Positions 1-10,487 of a DNA stretch of 64,000 nt are shown piece after piece. The notes below the pieces were generated by a model that had not been told where the DNA came from, searched no databases, and was given only the letters and a program-made list of their open reading frames with translations. The stretch comes from Myxocyprinus asiaticus. Lineage: Eukaryota > Chordata > Actinopteri > Cypriniformes > Catostomidae. The stretch spans positions 21,300,744 to 21,364,743 of the forward strand of contig NC_059349.1 in assembly GCF_019703515.2 (NCBI RefSeq). The letters are read 5' to 3'. The translations under genes and the position numbers were made by a program. Each line of letters begins with the position of its first letter. Position 1 is the stretch's first letter.

Positions 1-2200
1 TCAACCACCAACTCCACCAGAGATCTGACTGGTCGTGCTCAGTGGCCATATGTACAATATTTAGATATTCCGCTTGATAGAGTTGACCCATCAATTAGTG
101 AGTTTATCATTAATAAATACACACCTTTAGTGAGTTTGTATAACAACCAGGTGTCTATGGTCCCAAAATAACATGTGCCATCTTCAACTGCTTGCCTTAA
201 CTGAGGAAAGAGAAGGTTGAAGTTGGGCTAAGAATGCCTGTCATAAATTGCAATCAAATACTGATTCCCATATTTTAACAATCAGGGCTGGTTTACCTGA
301 GGGATATTGTTCAAGGCCCAAACAAGGCGCAATGATACATGTTGGGTGGTAAAAACTACCAGGCTGGCGGCAAGGAATCGCTTCTGTCTGGTAATAAAAT
401 GCAGCATCTTCAGCACACCATGTACTGTCTGTCAACACACAAAAATATTTCAACTCAATTCGATTTTTTGGTCTACTGGCCAAGTAGTTCAGATTTATAT
501 ATTTTCATTGGTACCAACACAAAAATTATACATTTTATTTTGAGCAACATATCCACCTTTTTCACAGGTAGCGAAATTACCCAATATGCTTAGCATGTTC
601 TTCCAATGCGGATGCTACAGACTTCCGCTTTACAGCTTATTCCCATTATCAAGCACTAAAATATCACTAACAAGAGTCAAAAACAGTAGAACAGTCTGTG
701 TTTACGTAACACAAATCCCTTTCTCACTTTCAACGGCAATCCGAATGGATATGTGCGGTCACATACACTCACAGCACGACATGAGATACGACCCTCGTAA
801 AAATGATTAAATAAAAAAAGAGGAGATTGGTTTAAATGTTTTTCATCTTTGTTATCTGCCAAAATGACGGACAGCATTTGGAATTATCCGTCAATATAAA
901 AAAATTAAAAAAAATAGGTAAAAAAATGGACAGTTAGGTTAATGCAACCTCTGCTTATTACATCTGGTTCGACTCTAAATGTATCGGGAATTGGCAGCTT
1001 GTGGAGGGGACTTATCTTTGTAACATTCATTTTCGAGTAACATTCATTTTCCAGTAGTTTTTAAGCCACCTGTAGTTGTTATATAACACCCTCAAACAGC
1101 ACATATTCCTCCAGAGCTTCCGCTGCTCACCATCACCAGTAACGTTAGTCTAGCTGATAACAACAACTAAGGGGAAGTTTGGAACATCCAAAAGGAAGCC
1201 TCTTGCCATAATGGTGCCGCCCATAGAGAAGTCAAGAAAAAGGTTTAAACAGGCGGACCGGTCGCTCACCCGCGCAGATCACAAACAGCGCTGTGAGAAG
1301 TGCATGCTGGGTCGTGGATTCAGCATTGATTATTTGTTTAAAACCTCTATGAAAACCCATAATGTGTCGATGATTAAACTAGTATTAAATGGCCCCAAAA
1401 TTCTAAACAGCATTAAAAACGAATAAAGGAGAAATCTGTACCATGCACAGACAGATATTGTAGCTTTTAGTCCACACATCACAGATATTAATTTTTTTTT
1501 ACCAAGGGACTTAAATCAATATATCGTGGTAATGAGGGAATATAATTTAATTTCAGGATGTGTTTTTCTCATGAAAAATGGCATAATTTGTTTTATGGTT
1601 ACTGTCCATGTTATCATGGTTTTACTTTTACCTTTGGTTACTATGATCTTATTGCAAATACCACATCCTGATGAAAAGAAATCATGAAAGAAAACTAATT
1701 CCCACTGTCACACCGTGTCCTAACCAGACTCGATGCCGCGACACATGATCCTTCTCATAATAGTATATATTTAAGCCGGGTTGACACTAGCCGGTTCAAA
1801 ACAACTTCATTTTCGCCGAGGATGTCACAGACCTACGGAATGTTGTGTTTGAGGTCTCGTTCTCTTCAACCGGAGCTCTATAGACACACACACAGACTCA
1901 CACGCACACACCAGCTGCTCGTTTTGACTTTCTCTCCACTTCCCAATCACATGGAGATCGATGAAATAACAACAAAGTACTGCGTGAACATAAAAAATGG
2001 TAATATACTGAATTTTGATGCAATTCATAAAGTAACTTTGCTCTGTGTGTGTGTGTGATCATGTACTATCCCCTTGAGATTTTTAGCAGAAAGTGTAAGC
2101 GTAAGGGTACACAGCTTCAGTGAGAAAATGAGATACCTTCAATAAACAGACTGTTTCATCTGATGTTGTAACATCTGCTTTTATTGTCATTTATAATAAT
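1..2200. other. gk5 intron 4 / non-coding, no recognised gene
   Basis: This stretch has no exon I can recognise. It has two modest open frames: an 80-codon one on the minus strand at 241-483 and a 71-codon one on the plus strand at 1211-1426. Neither resembles a family I know, and neither has convincing splice context. By position it should be part of a long gk5 intron 4, because exon 4 lies at 8047-8140 and no later gk5 exon is visible below it. Short CA-rich runs occur near 1885-1905 and a TG run near 2045-2057. Confidence 0.4.
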
Positions 2201-2239
2201 TTTAGTGTAGGAATATAGTGGTATCGTGTCACCCCCAAA

Positions 2240-3020
2240 ATGCTGTTCCCAAACGTTCTCACACTGGCACCAAACGCTCTCACACTGGCCCCAAGTGTGG
2301 GTCCCTAACTGTCTCACAATGGCCCCAAAAGCTCTCACACTGGCCCTTAAAGCTCTCACACTCGCCCAAAATGCCCTCACACTGGCCCAAAATGCTGGTC
2401 CCAAACTGTCTCACAATGGTCCCAAAAGCTCTTACACTGGCCCTAAAAGCTCTCACACTGGCCCCAAATGCTGGTCCCAAATGCCCTCACACTGGCCCCA
2501 AACGCTCTCACACTGGCCCCAAGCCCAGGTCCCTAACTGTCTCACAATGGCCCCAAAAGTTCTCACACTGGCCCCAAACGCTGGTCCCAAATGTCCTCAC
2601 ACTGGCCCCAAATGCTCTTGCATAGACCTCAAACACTCTTACAATGACCATAAAATCCTCAAACTCTCTCACACTGGCCCCAAGCCCAGGTTCCTAACTG
2701 TTTCACAATGGCTCCAAAAGCTCTCACACTGGACCCAAACTCTCTCACACTCAACCCAAACACTGGCCCCAAACTCTCTCACACTTGACCCAAATGCTGT
2801 CCCCCAAACGCTCTCACACTGGCCTCAACGCTCTCAAACTGGCTCCAAACAATCTCACACTGGCCACAAACACTCTCACACTGGACCCAAACACTGGCCC
2901 CAAAAGCTGGTCCCAAACTCTCTCACACTGTCCCTAAATGCTGGTCCCAAATGCTCTAACACTGGCCCAAACGCTCTCACACTTGCCCCAAACACTGTCC
3001 CCAAAGGCTCTCACACTGGC
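2240..3020. repeat. Minisatellite array A, about 20-bp unit
   Basis: About 780 bases consist of degenerate copies of a 20-bp unit close to GCTCTCACACTGGCCCCAAA. Variants include CTGGTCCC and GTCTCACAATGGCCCC, and these recur in a higher-order pattern. Because 20 is not a multiple of three and the unit has no stop codon in the plus frames, long open frames run across the array (about 300 codons from 2226). These are a by-product of the repeat and not evidence of a gene. A second array of the same unit lies at 4420-5570. Confidence 0.93.
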
Positions 3021-3114
3021 CATAGGGCTGGGCTATATGTAAAAAGTATTTCTGCAACAACTGCCTTAAAAAATATTGCGATATCCGACAACATCGTCAA
3101 CCCCCCTCCCTCGG

Positions 3115-4220
3115 TGAATGTTTGCTTTATTGATTTTGCTTTAAAAAAATGATTCATTTATTGAAACACAAAAAACATAAGACATTTCTAAATTTAAATG
3201 GCACTTTAAATTAAACGAAAAAAGCAATAAAATAACGAAGTGATCAAAAATCTTATTTAACCACCTCCCCAAATCCAAACATTTACCGTCTCCAATGGCT
3301 CCATTTGCCATCACGCAAGCATCTATCAACACAGATGGAAAATTACTAATAGCCTACAGATTAAGAACTAAAGACAATTGTAAAAATGTAAAGACAATAA
3401 TAATCAAAATAAATAAGCCTAATAAATTCCCTTGTGTTCCCAAAATAATGCTGCCAAATGTGTGTTCTTATCGAATTTGTGGTTGTATTGCATTTTGGTA
3501 ATACAGTTAATGCTGCCTAAACAAAGGAAAAGAAAACTCAATTTTAGGTGAACGTGTCTTGCATTACTTTATAATTTAATCACTTCTGTCTTTGTTTATT
3601 TAATACAAAGATATATATTACTGAACCTGCAGAGTTGCATTCACAATGCATGCCAACTGAGTGGAAATAACGTGAATTAAACTAACAGCACCTCCTGAGA
3701 TGATCTGAGATCATTTGCAGCATTCTCACAGATGACATTATTCTTGCACACAGTTTTCAGACAAATGAAACAGAAAAAAAAGAAGTCAAAACTCTTTACA
3801 TGCGCTTGTTCCACATGACAAGCTTGTGCTGCATGCACAACAGCGAATCAGGTGAATTTTTTTGCTTTATTGAATTGGCTTCAAAAATTTTATTCATTTA
3901 TTGAAACATGAAAAACTTAAAAAAAGCAATAAAATAAAGTGATCAAAAAATATTTTTTAATCACCTCCCCAAATCAAAACAATTACCATCTCCAACGGCT
4001 CCATTTGTATCACGAAATCCGCAATGCATGTGAACCGCAAGGAAATAAAGCGAATTAAACTCACAGTACCTCCAGAGATGATCTGAGATCATTTTCAGCA
4101 TTCTCATACACGACATCATACTTGCAAACAGTTTTCAGATGAAAGAGTGAAAACTCTTTACATGCGCTTGTTCTATGAGACAGGCTCGTGCTGCACACCT
4201 CTGAACAAACAGCAAATCAG
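3115..4220. repeat. Two tandem copies of a non-coding block between the minisatellites
   Basis: The segment at about 3115-3850 is partly repeated at about 3855-4220. Shared landmarks, in the same order, are a TTCATTTATTGAAACA stretch (3150 and 3895), AAGCAATAAAATAA (3222 and 3924), CACCTCCCCAAATC (3263 and 3963), GATGATCTGAGATCATTT (3699 and 4077) and CTCTTTACATGCGCTTGTTC (3791 and 4151). The second copy lacks roughly 300 bases present in the middle of the first. No coding potential is seen in either. The duplication may have arisen with the flanking minisatellite arrays. Confidence 0.8.
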
Positions 4221-4419
4221 ACACAAGCACTGACGGCTTTTCTTTTGTCTGTTATTAAAAATACAATAAAGTGTGTTTCTTCAAGCACATCTTTGTGACT
4301 AACAGCATTCCTTGTCATGTGTCACTACGAGACAGGTCGCCCATCTGTTGCGGGTAGATGAGCAAAATTACCTGTGCATGAAATCCATTTGGACAAGGAA
4401 CTTGAGAACTATTTTCAAC

Positions 4420-5570
4420 TCTGGCCCTAAACACTCTCAGACTGGACTCAAATGCTCTTCACTGGCCCCAAGTCCGGGTCCCTAACGGTCTCACAATGGC
4501 CCTAAACAATCTCACACTTGCCTCAAATGCCAGTCCCAAAAGCTCTTACATTAGCCCCAAACTCTCTCACACAACACAAATGCTGTCCCCAAATGCTCTC
4601 ACACTGGCCTCAACTCTCTCAAATTGGCTCCAAACACTGTTACACTGGCACCAAAGGCTGGTCCCAAACTCTCTCATACTGGCCCCAAACACTGGCCCTA
4701 AATGCTCTCACACTGGCTTCAAAAGCTCTCAAGACTGGCCCCAAATGCTTGTCCCAAACTTTCTCAGACTGGCCTCAAAAGCTCTTCACTGGCCCTAAAC
4801 GCTAGTCCCAAACTCTCTCACACTAGCCTCAAGCGCTGGTCCCAAACAGTCTCACACTGGCCCGAAAAGCTCTCTCACTTGCCCCAAACGCTGGCCCTAA
4901 ACACTCTCACACTGGCCCCAAATGCTCTTGCATAGACCTCAAACACTTTTACAATGACCATAAACTCCCTAAACTCTCTCACACTGGACCCAAACACTGG
5001 TCCCAAACTCTCTCACATTGGCCCAAACGCTCTCACGCTTGACCCAAACGCTGTCCCCAAAGGCTCATACTGGCCCCCAATCTCTCAAACTTGCTCCAAA
5101 CACTGTTCCCAAACTCTCTCACACTGACCTCAAAAGCTGGCCCCAAATGCTCTCACACTGGCCCAAAAGCTCTCACACTGACCACAAATGCTGTCCCACG
5201 CACTCTCACACTGGCCCCAAACGCTCTTGCACAGACCTCAAACAGTCTTACAATGACCCTAAACTCCCCATGCTCTCTCACACTGGCCCCAAACACTCTC
5301 ACACGGACCTCAAACCATCTTACAATGACCCTAAACTTCCCAAACTCTCTCAGTCTGGCCCCAAATACTCTCACTCTGGACTCAAACAATGGTCTAAAAC
5401 TCTCTCACACTGGCCCCAAACTCTGACACTGGTCCTCATAATGGCCTGAATCTTTCTCACACTGGCCCTTACAATGGCCCAAACACCCTCATACTTGCCC
5501 CAAACACCCCTAAACAGTGCCTTACACTGGCCACTCTCTCACACTGGACCCAAATTCTCTCACACTGCAT
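4420..5570. repeat. Minisatellite array B, about 20-bp unit
   Basis: This second array has the same degenerate 20-bp unit as the one at 2240-3020 and is about 1.15 kb long. It contains rarer unit types such as TTACAATGACC and CTTGCATAGACCTC. These also occur in array A (near 2618-2660), so the two arrays share history and are not independent. Confidence 0.93.
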
Positions 5571-5639
5571 TTATATTTTCCATTAATTATTTACTTATAA
5601 TTATACAGGTTAGAATGGACCAATGGCAAGAAAAACTCA

Positions 5640-5790
5640 TTGGAGTAACTCTGGGCTAAGTGCCTTGCTCAAGGGCACAGAAGTGGTAGAGTAGCATTTC
5701 CATTGCACTGCAGTTTCTTAAATGATCATTCAACATCACAGAGAGCTGGTCAGATCCCTAATCACTAGACCACCAGCACCTTCTCGCTTG
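5640..5790 (+). repeat. Fragment of a common teleost interspersed repeat
   Basis: The phrases TTGCTCAAGGGCACAGA (from about 5665) and CACTAGACCACCAGCACC (near 5764) are hallmarks of a very frequent teleost repeat that usually reads as a run of B-box-like and 'accession' phrases around them. A related but different piece is at 47195-47395. I do not assign a family name. Confidence 0.5.
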
Positions 5791-6120
5791 ACCTCTACCA
5801 TGGGAGATAAGATACAATTGCAGAAATTTTTCCCCATTGGAACTTGTTTAACAAGAACCAGTTTTATCTCCTACTAAACATAAGTGTGACACATGCTAAA
5901 ACCACTTTCTCATTCAAACTCACTCTCAGCCCCTTACACAAAGTATCACAAAGTGTCCATTATCAGCCCAGTAATCTTCTCATGGACCTCTCTATATATC
6001 AGATTGCAAGACAATGAATATGAGGCTTCCTGAAAAGTATTATGACCCTTAAGCCAAACTTCTACATTAAGATAGGTAGTTTGATGCAAATCATCAAGAT
6101 TTTAGGAGTACAATTTGAGT

Positions 6121-6407
6121 GGGGCCTGGGTAGCTCAGCGAGTATTGATGCTGACTACCACCTCTGGAGTCGCGAGTTCGAATCCAGGGTGTGCTGAGTG
6201 ACTCCAGCCAGGTCTCCTAAGCAACCAAATTGGCCCGGTTGCTAGGGAGGGTAGAGTCACATGGGGTAACCTCCTCGTGGTCTCGATTAGTGGTTCTTGC
6301 TCTCAATGGGGCACGTGGTAAGTTGTGCGTGGATCGCGGAGTATAGCATGAGCCTCCACATGCTACGAGCCTCCGCGTGTCATGCACAATGTGCCACGTG
6401 ATATATA
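6121..6407 (+). repeat. tRNA-derived SINE, copy 1 (3' truncated)
   Basis: The copy begins GGGGCCTGGGTAGCTCAG and has a GAGTTCGAATCCAGG stretch about 50 bases on. These match RNA polymerase III A-box and B-box sequences in tRNA-like spacing. The tRNA-like head is followed by a body shared with three other copies in the window (16096, 36737, and minus strand 48269-48722). This copy stops near 6407 where an hAT-like remnant begins, so it lacks the 3' tail seen in the others. Confidence 0.85.
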
Positions 6408-6975
6408 GTAACCTTTTGCGGTTTAATAATCATTGTGATTCACATAGCGACCGGCTTTTCCGGATTGGGAATCTGCCGTCATTATGTCAGAGCTCCTTGG
6501 CCATAACAACACAGAAACACTTTAAAATAAAAGCTCTGCCAAAAAATGCAGATCGCTATTGTATAGTTATGTAATATTCACTGTTATACTACTACTACTT
6601 ATAATAATAATAATAATAAATCAGTAGTAATTGTATTATATTTAAGCAATATCTCACATCTGTGATGCTCTGTTATGCAGCACTTTATTTGACAAAAATA
6701 ACTCTAATGTTGTATATAGGATTATGCTGTGAGGTTCTGTATAAAATCACTCCATTTGATAAAAATAATACAATATCATGTTGAAATTGTTATACGTTCG
6801 TTTGATTAAAGTTCTAATGAACTTATTTAAATTTTGATGATAAAATTTAAAAACTGCTGATATGAGTTCAGAAAAAAAAAAAACAGGGTTCGAACTCTGT
6901 ATCAGCGAGTACTAAAAAAAAAGTAAAGGTACTCTTTTTTTTTTTTTTTTATGGTATCGGGACATCCCTATTTTA
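6405..6975 (-). mobile_element. hAT-like non-autonomous element remnant, copy 1
   Basis: On the minus strand this matches the element at 37700-38670: both share TTGCGGTTTAATAATCA-like, GCCAAAAAATGCAGAT-like and GTGATGCTCTG landmarks and a run of TAC/TAA triplets. The right edge (about 6950-6975) reads GGTATCGGGACATCCCTA, the terminal sequence style of many fish hAT MITEs. The inner half is missing relative to the other copy. No transposase is encoded. The hAT assignment is from general terminus style and is tentative. Confidence 0.6.
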
Positions 6976-7646
6976 AACAGTACAAATACTCCATGTAGTT
7001 TCTCAATTAATTGACAATTCATACACAATAATGACTAACATTACAAACTGTCACACTCCAAATAATCTAACAATCAATCTCTTGCTAAACGTTTGGCTTT
7101 TGTTGACTGTTCTACCTTAACATGCCTTTACTATAAGCACTCCATTGTTGGTGCAGCAGTACAGCGTAACATTTTCCTGCATGGGCAGCATTGAGGTTAT
7201 GACTGATGTGTAATGTCAAAGTGAGGTTATAATGATATGATTCTATGATCCTATACAATATATTAACATGTAATAACACATGAACTATTAATGTGACTCC
7301 AGGTTTTGATTATTTTGATCCAGTTGATTAATTTGCTTCTGTGATTATTTCATTTAGAATACTGAGGGGAGGGGCTTCAGAAATAAAAGCTGTTTGGAGC
7401 TCAATCAGGAATAGAGGATTTATGTTCTTTCTGCATTTAAAATGTTAATGATGTTGGACAGCCGCTAGCACAGATAAACTGCAACTACCAATTGAAGGGT
7501 TGAAGTTTTGTCTGTCGGTATGTTTTAATCTTGTGTAGCTTTCTGTAATCTCTAAAATGTTGACATTCTGTACCATTTTCTGTTTAGTTCCTGGTCAGGT
7601 ATAATACATTTATTAATAATATGCTCATTTCTCTCTCCAGTGTTTC

Positions 7647-7944
7647 AAGGGTTAGTTCACCTAAAAATGAAAATTCTGTCATCATTTACTCAACCTCATG
7701 TCACTAAAAACCTGTGACTTTCTTACATGGAACACGAGAGGAGACATTTTGAAGAATGTTGTTGACTGTGCTCTTGTTTTTTTCCATACAATGAAAGTGA
7801 ATGGGAACTGAGGCTGTCAGTCCATAACATTCTGCCTTGCATTTCCTTTTGTGTTCCACAGAGGAAAGAAAGTCATGTGGGTTTGGAACAGTGGGAGGAT
7901 GAGTAAATTATGACCATTTTCATTTTTGGGTGACATATGCCTTT
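7647..7944. mobile_element. Palindromic TTAA-type MITE (Angel-like), copy a
   Basis: The left edge reads GGGTTAGTTCACCTAAAAATG and the right edge is its approximate reverse complement ending in CTTTAA near 7943. Internal blocks also pair across the centre, for example TCATCATTTACTCAACCTC against GAGGATGAGTAAATTATGA. The whole ~300 bp can therefore fold into one imperfect hairpin. Such palindromic MITEs are known in zebrafish and other fish, and I place this copy with them by appearance only. It lies in gk5 intron 4. Confidence 0.75.
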
Positions 7945-8046
7945 AATGCAGAACAATCCCAAATGCAAGTGTGAATCATAAGGACAGTTTGAAAGGAACA
8001 AATCTATGAATGCTGATGCTAGATGACAAAACCATAACAGCTTCAC

Positions 8047-8140
8047 CTTCATAGTGCAGGACCTGTTCCACGATCTCACCAACTCTGCTGCCCTCAAGTC
8101 CTGCCAGGTGATGAAGTTATGAAATGGCTTCCCTGTGTTC
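8047..8140 (-). CDS. gk5: gk5 exon 4: glycerol kinase 5, part of FGGY N-terminal domain
   Basis: The minus-strand translation reads NTGKPFHNFITWQDLRAAEL and onward to RSWNRSCTMK. This matches the FGGY kinase region after the GISTQRAT block, where the WQD(L)R motif contributes to substrate binding. The acceptor is CTGCAG next to 8140 and the donor is GTGAAG at 8041-8046. Its phase fits exon 3 (a split AGG codon), and it ends on a complete codon. The next exon is not found between here and base 1. Confidence 0.9.
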
Positions 8141-10487
8141 CTGCAGACGAGAACAGAAATTAAGACACATCAGTCAGTCTACAGAGCAAGCTGCTGGGCA
8201 GTCATATGCATTAATGAACAAACACAGACATTCACTAACCTGTCCCAGTTCATGAATGTTGCTCTCTGGGTTGAGATGCCAAGACCTTCCATTTGGCACA
8301 TTTGTAAACCTGAGTCTAAGCCATTGAGAGAGAAGAATGATTCGTCATATCCCCGAATTAACATAATCCCAACACTATAACCTTGTAAACTTCTCATGGA
8401 AATCCATATACCAGGGTGCACAAGAAAATAATACAACAAACAAATAAAAAGGACACACTTAAAGCTAAAGTGTGTAATTTCTGCATCAACAAACAGAATT
8501 GCAAAAATAAACATTTGTTTTCAAACAGCTTTCCATATACACCATCCATCTGCTGTTGATCGAACTAACAGCTTCTCCCGGCCCCAATTTACGCCATTGG
8601 TTGAGTCAGTGTTGTTGTGTCAGATTGGACGGGTCAAAACAAAAACAAAGAGGTATTTTTATAGCGCCAGAGTCATTTCTCGAAAACTTAAACTGTAAAA
8701 GTAACCTAAAAAATGGCTTACTTATAGTTGACTGCATATTAAGCTGGAATCAAAGAATGTGTTTTTTTAACATCGAATAAGTTGCACACTTTAATGTCAT
8801 ACAAAAATAGAAAAAGTCTCACACACTGTCATATACAGTAGCTTGAAAAACTTTGTTAGATCAACATTCCAGTCAAAGACCTTCATCAGGCATTTTAGGA
8901 AATTTAGGAATTTTCTAAAATGCCTGACATGTTGATGTTATAAAGTTTCTCTATAGGACAATGTGCGGGACTTTTTCTATTTTTGTGTGACAAGAAAATA
9001 ATAAAAAAATTATATAATTTGGACACCCTACAATATATGAATATCAATGCATTAGACAACAATATATCCACACAACATTTATTTTAAAGTAAGATAGCAA
9101 TAGCACACTTTTCCAGCAGAAAATTTCACAAAAAGTAGTTTGATGTGTTTTAAATGATGAAAAAGAATAGATAATGTTAGGTAATTCATTTATGAACTAC
9201 ACCTGTGGTTACTCTGCTAGGACACCTGTGTGAACTTGAAGAAAACTGACTTCATACATCCACTAAAAACTGTATTTGGGACAAGTTGGGCTTAAAAATA
9301 GAAGTGATGTAAATGCTCAGATAAGTTAGTTCTGACCTAGAATTATTGAAATGTATACATTTGAATTTTAAAGGGAAATGTTCACCCAAAATTACAATTC
9401 TCTTATCATTTACTCACCCTCATGTCATCCCAGATGTGTATGACTATCTTTCTTCTGCTGAACACAAATGAAGATTTTTAGAAGAATATCTCAGCTCTGC
9501 AGGTCCATACAATGCTAGTGAATAGTGGCCAGAACTCCAACAAGCATATAAAGGCTGCATAAATGTAATCCATAAGACTCCAATGGTTAAATATATGTCT
9601 TCAGAAGCAATATGATAAGTGGGATTGAGAAACAGATCAATATTTATGTTCTTTTTTACTATAAAGCTCCACTTTCACATTCTTTTACTTTCATTTTTTG
9701 GTGAACTGCATTCTTCGTGCATATCGCCACCTACTGGGCAGGGTATTATACTTATAGTAAAAAAGAACTTAAATATTTATCTGTTTCTCACTCCCACTTA
9801 TCATATCGATTCTGAGGACATATATTTAACCACTGGAGTCTTATGGATTACTTTTATGAGGCTTTTATGTTATTTTGGAGCCTAAAAGTTCTGGTCACCA
9901 TTCACTTGCATTGTAAGGACCTACAGAGCTATGAAATATTCTTCTAAAATCTTTGTTTGTGTTCAGCACAAGAAAGTCATACACATCTGGGATGGCAAGA
10001 AGGTGAGTAAATGATTAGATAATTTTTATATTTGGGTGAACTATTCCTTTAAGTGTCCAAATACTTATTGGAGCCATTGTATATTTTGGCAAGATCAGAG
10101 ATAGAAAAAAAAAAAGCGCAAAAGAGGTCTGACCTTGAACAGCTCCTTTCACTACCATAACAAACCCCTTCCACAGATCTTCGGGATCCATCTCCACCCA
10201 CCCAGACTGAGGATACAGAAGGGACACCTGTGACAAGGAAGGTGCTATCAGATCGTGCATGATGCCACACATGATACCAGTCATCACACTAGAATGCATT
10301 AGCATAATCCTTGTCAATAAAGGTCAAAATTCATTCAAATCAACCTGCTGTCATTTACCTTAGTGGTGCATGATCCTCGGATGTTGGCACTCTTGTCGTA
10401 CACGTGGCACCTGATGGAGGTGGTCCCGACATCAACAGAGAGAATAAAAGTCTCACTTTTGACGAACCCGTTCCTCTGAGTCCCCAT
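8047..10487 (-). CDS. gk5: gk5 gene, 5' part (exons 1-4 of an incomplete gene)
   Basis: Four exons at 10359-10487, 10134-10227, 8240-8315 and 8047-8140 join in a single frame for 131 codons. They cover the first quarter of a FGGY kinase: phosphate-binding loop, GWVE-DP, GISTQRAT and WQDLR motifs in the expected order. GK5 in other vertebrates is a little over 500 residues, so about three quarters must lie below base 1. The gene shares strand and neighbourhood with xrn1, as in mammals. No frame break is seen, so the gene is probably functional. Confidence 0.92.
8240..8315 (-). CDS. gk5: gk5 exon 3: glycerol kinase 5, GISTQRAT block
   Basis: The minus-strand translation gives DSGLQMCQMEGLGISTQRAT followed by FMNWDR. 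The GLGISTQRAT block is the highly conserved FGGY kinase segment that lines the substrate site (GI(S/T)NQRE-like in glycerol kinases). The acceptor is CTTAG immediately 5' and the donor is GTTAGT at 8234-8239. The first two bases complete a GAC codon started by exon 2. Confidence 0.92.
8458..8795. repeat. Possible TTAA-bounded MITE
   Basis: The left edge TTAAAGCTAAAGTGTGTAAT and the right edge GTTGCACACTTTAA are roughly inverted, and each carries TTAA. This suggests a small non-autonomous DNA element in gk5 intron 2. Only the edges pair; the interior is unrecognised. Confidence 0.4.
8796..8991. repeat. Near-perfect ~196-bp hairpin (foldback repeat)
   Basis: The left half starts GTCATACAAAAATAGAAAAA and the right half ends CTTTTTCTATTTTTGTGTGAC. 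The middle pairs CAGGCATTTTAGGAAATT with AATTTTCTAAAATGCCTG. The arms are about 95 bp with almost no loop. It directly abuts the TTAA-bounded repeat to its left. It has no coding potential. Confidence 0.8.
9367..10049. mobile_element. Palindromic TTAA-type MITE, copy b (683 bp)
   Basis: TTAA occurs at both ends (9367-9370 and 10046-10049). The left reads AAAGGGAAATGTTCACCCAA and the right TTTGGGTGAACTATTCCTTT. The two ~290-bp halves are inverted copies throughout: TCTTTCTTCTGCTGAACACAAA at the left pairs with GTGTTCAGCACAAGAAAG at the right, and AACATAAATATT-type blocks pair near the centre. The unpaired loop (about 9665-9755) differs from the loop of the related copy at 40618-41326. It lies in gk5 intron 2. 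Confidence 0.85.
10134..10227 (-). CDS. gk5: gk5 exon 2: glycerol kinase 5, GWVE(M)DP block
   Basis: The minus-strand translation gives VSLLYPQSGWVEMDPEDLWK then GFVMVVKGAVQ. The P-x-x-GWVE-x-DP motif is the classical early signature of FGGY glycerol kinases. The acceptor is CCTGTCACAG-type (CAG at 10228-10230) and the donor is GTCAGA at 10128-10133. Phase carries one base into exon 3. Confidence 0.93.
10359..10487 (-). CDS. gk5: gk5 exon 1 with start codon: glycerol kinase 5 N terminus
   Basis: Translation from the ATG at 10487 gives MGTQRNGFVKSETFILSVDV and then GTTSIRCHVYDKSANIRGS to CTTK. The segment LSVDVGTTSIRCHVYD is the FGGY phosphate-1/ATP-binding motif, and its RCHVYD form is typical of GK5 and not of GK/GK2. 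The donor GTAAAT is at 10353-10358. The exon is 43 codons and ends in phase 0. GK5 is a FGGY-family kinase presumed to phosphorylate glycerol or a related polyol; mammalian GK5 is linked to skin lipid metabolism. The start is the first ATG ahead of the motif, and the 5' UTR is not defined here. Confidence 0.93.

Noticed and set aside
241..483. 80-codon minus-strand open frame (…STWCAEDAAFYYQTEAIP…)
   Set aside because: The composition looks almost protein-like, but I recognise no family, and it does not match the missing gk5 exons. Left as unexplained.
1211..1426. 71-codon plus-strand frame with many Lys/Arg residues
   Set aside because: No family resemblance and no splice or promoter context in support; probably chance in intronic DNA.
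2226..3152. A 308-codon plus-strand open frame with repeated KALTLAPN-like words
   Set aside because: It coincides with the 20-bp minisatellite. A unit with no stop codon, read in all frames, yields long repetitive frames by itself. No start context, splice sites or homology support it.
2240..5570. CRISPR-like array
   Set aside because: The repeats are contiguous with no unique spacers and lie in a vertebrate intron.
6121..6195. A functional tRNA gene
   Set aside because: The A and B boxes are those of a SINE head. Four diverged copies with the same non-tRNA body are present, and the tRNA-like part does not fold into a convincing cloverleaf by eye.
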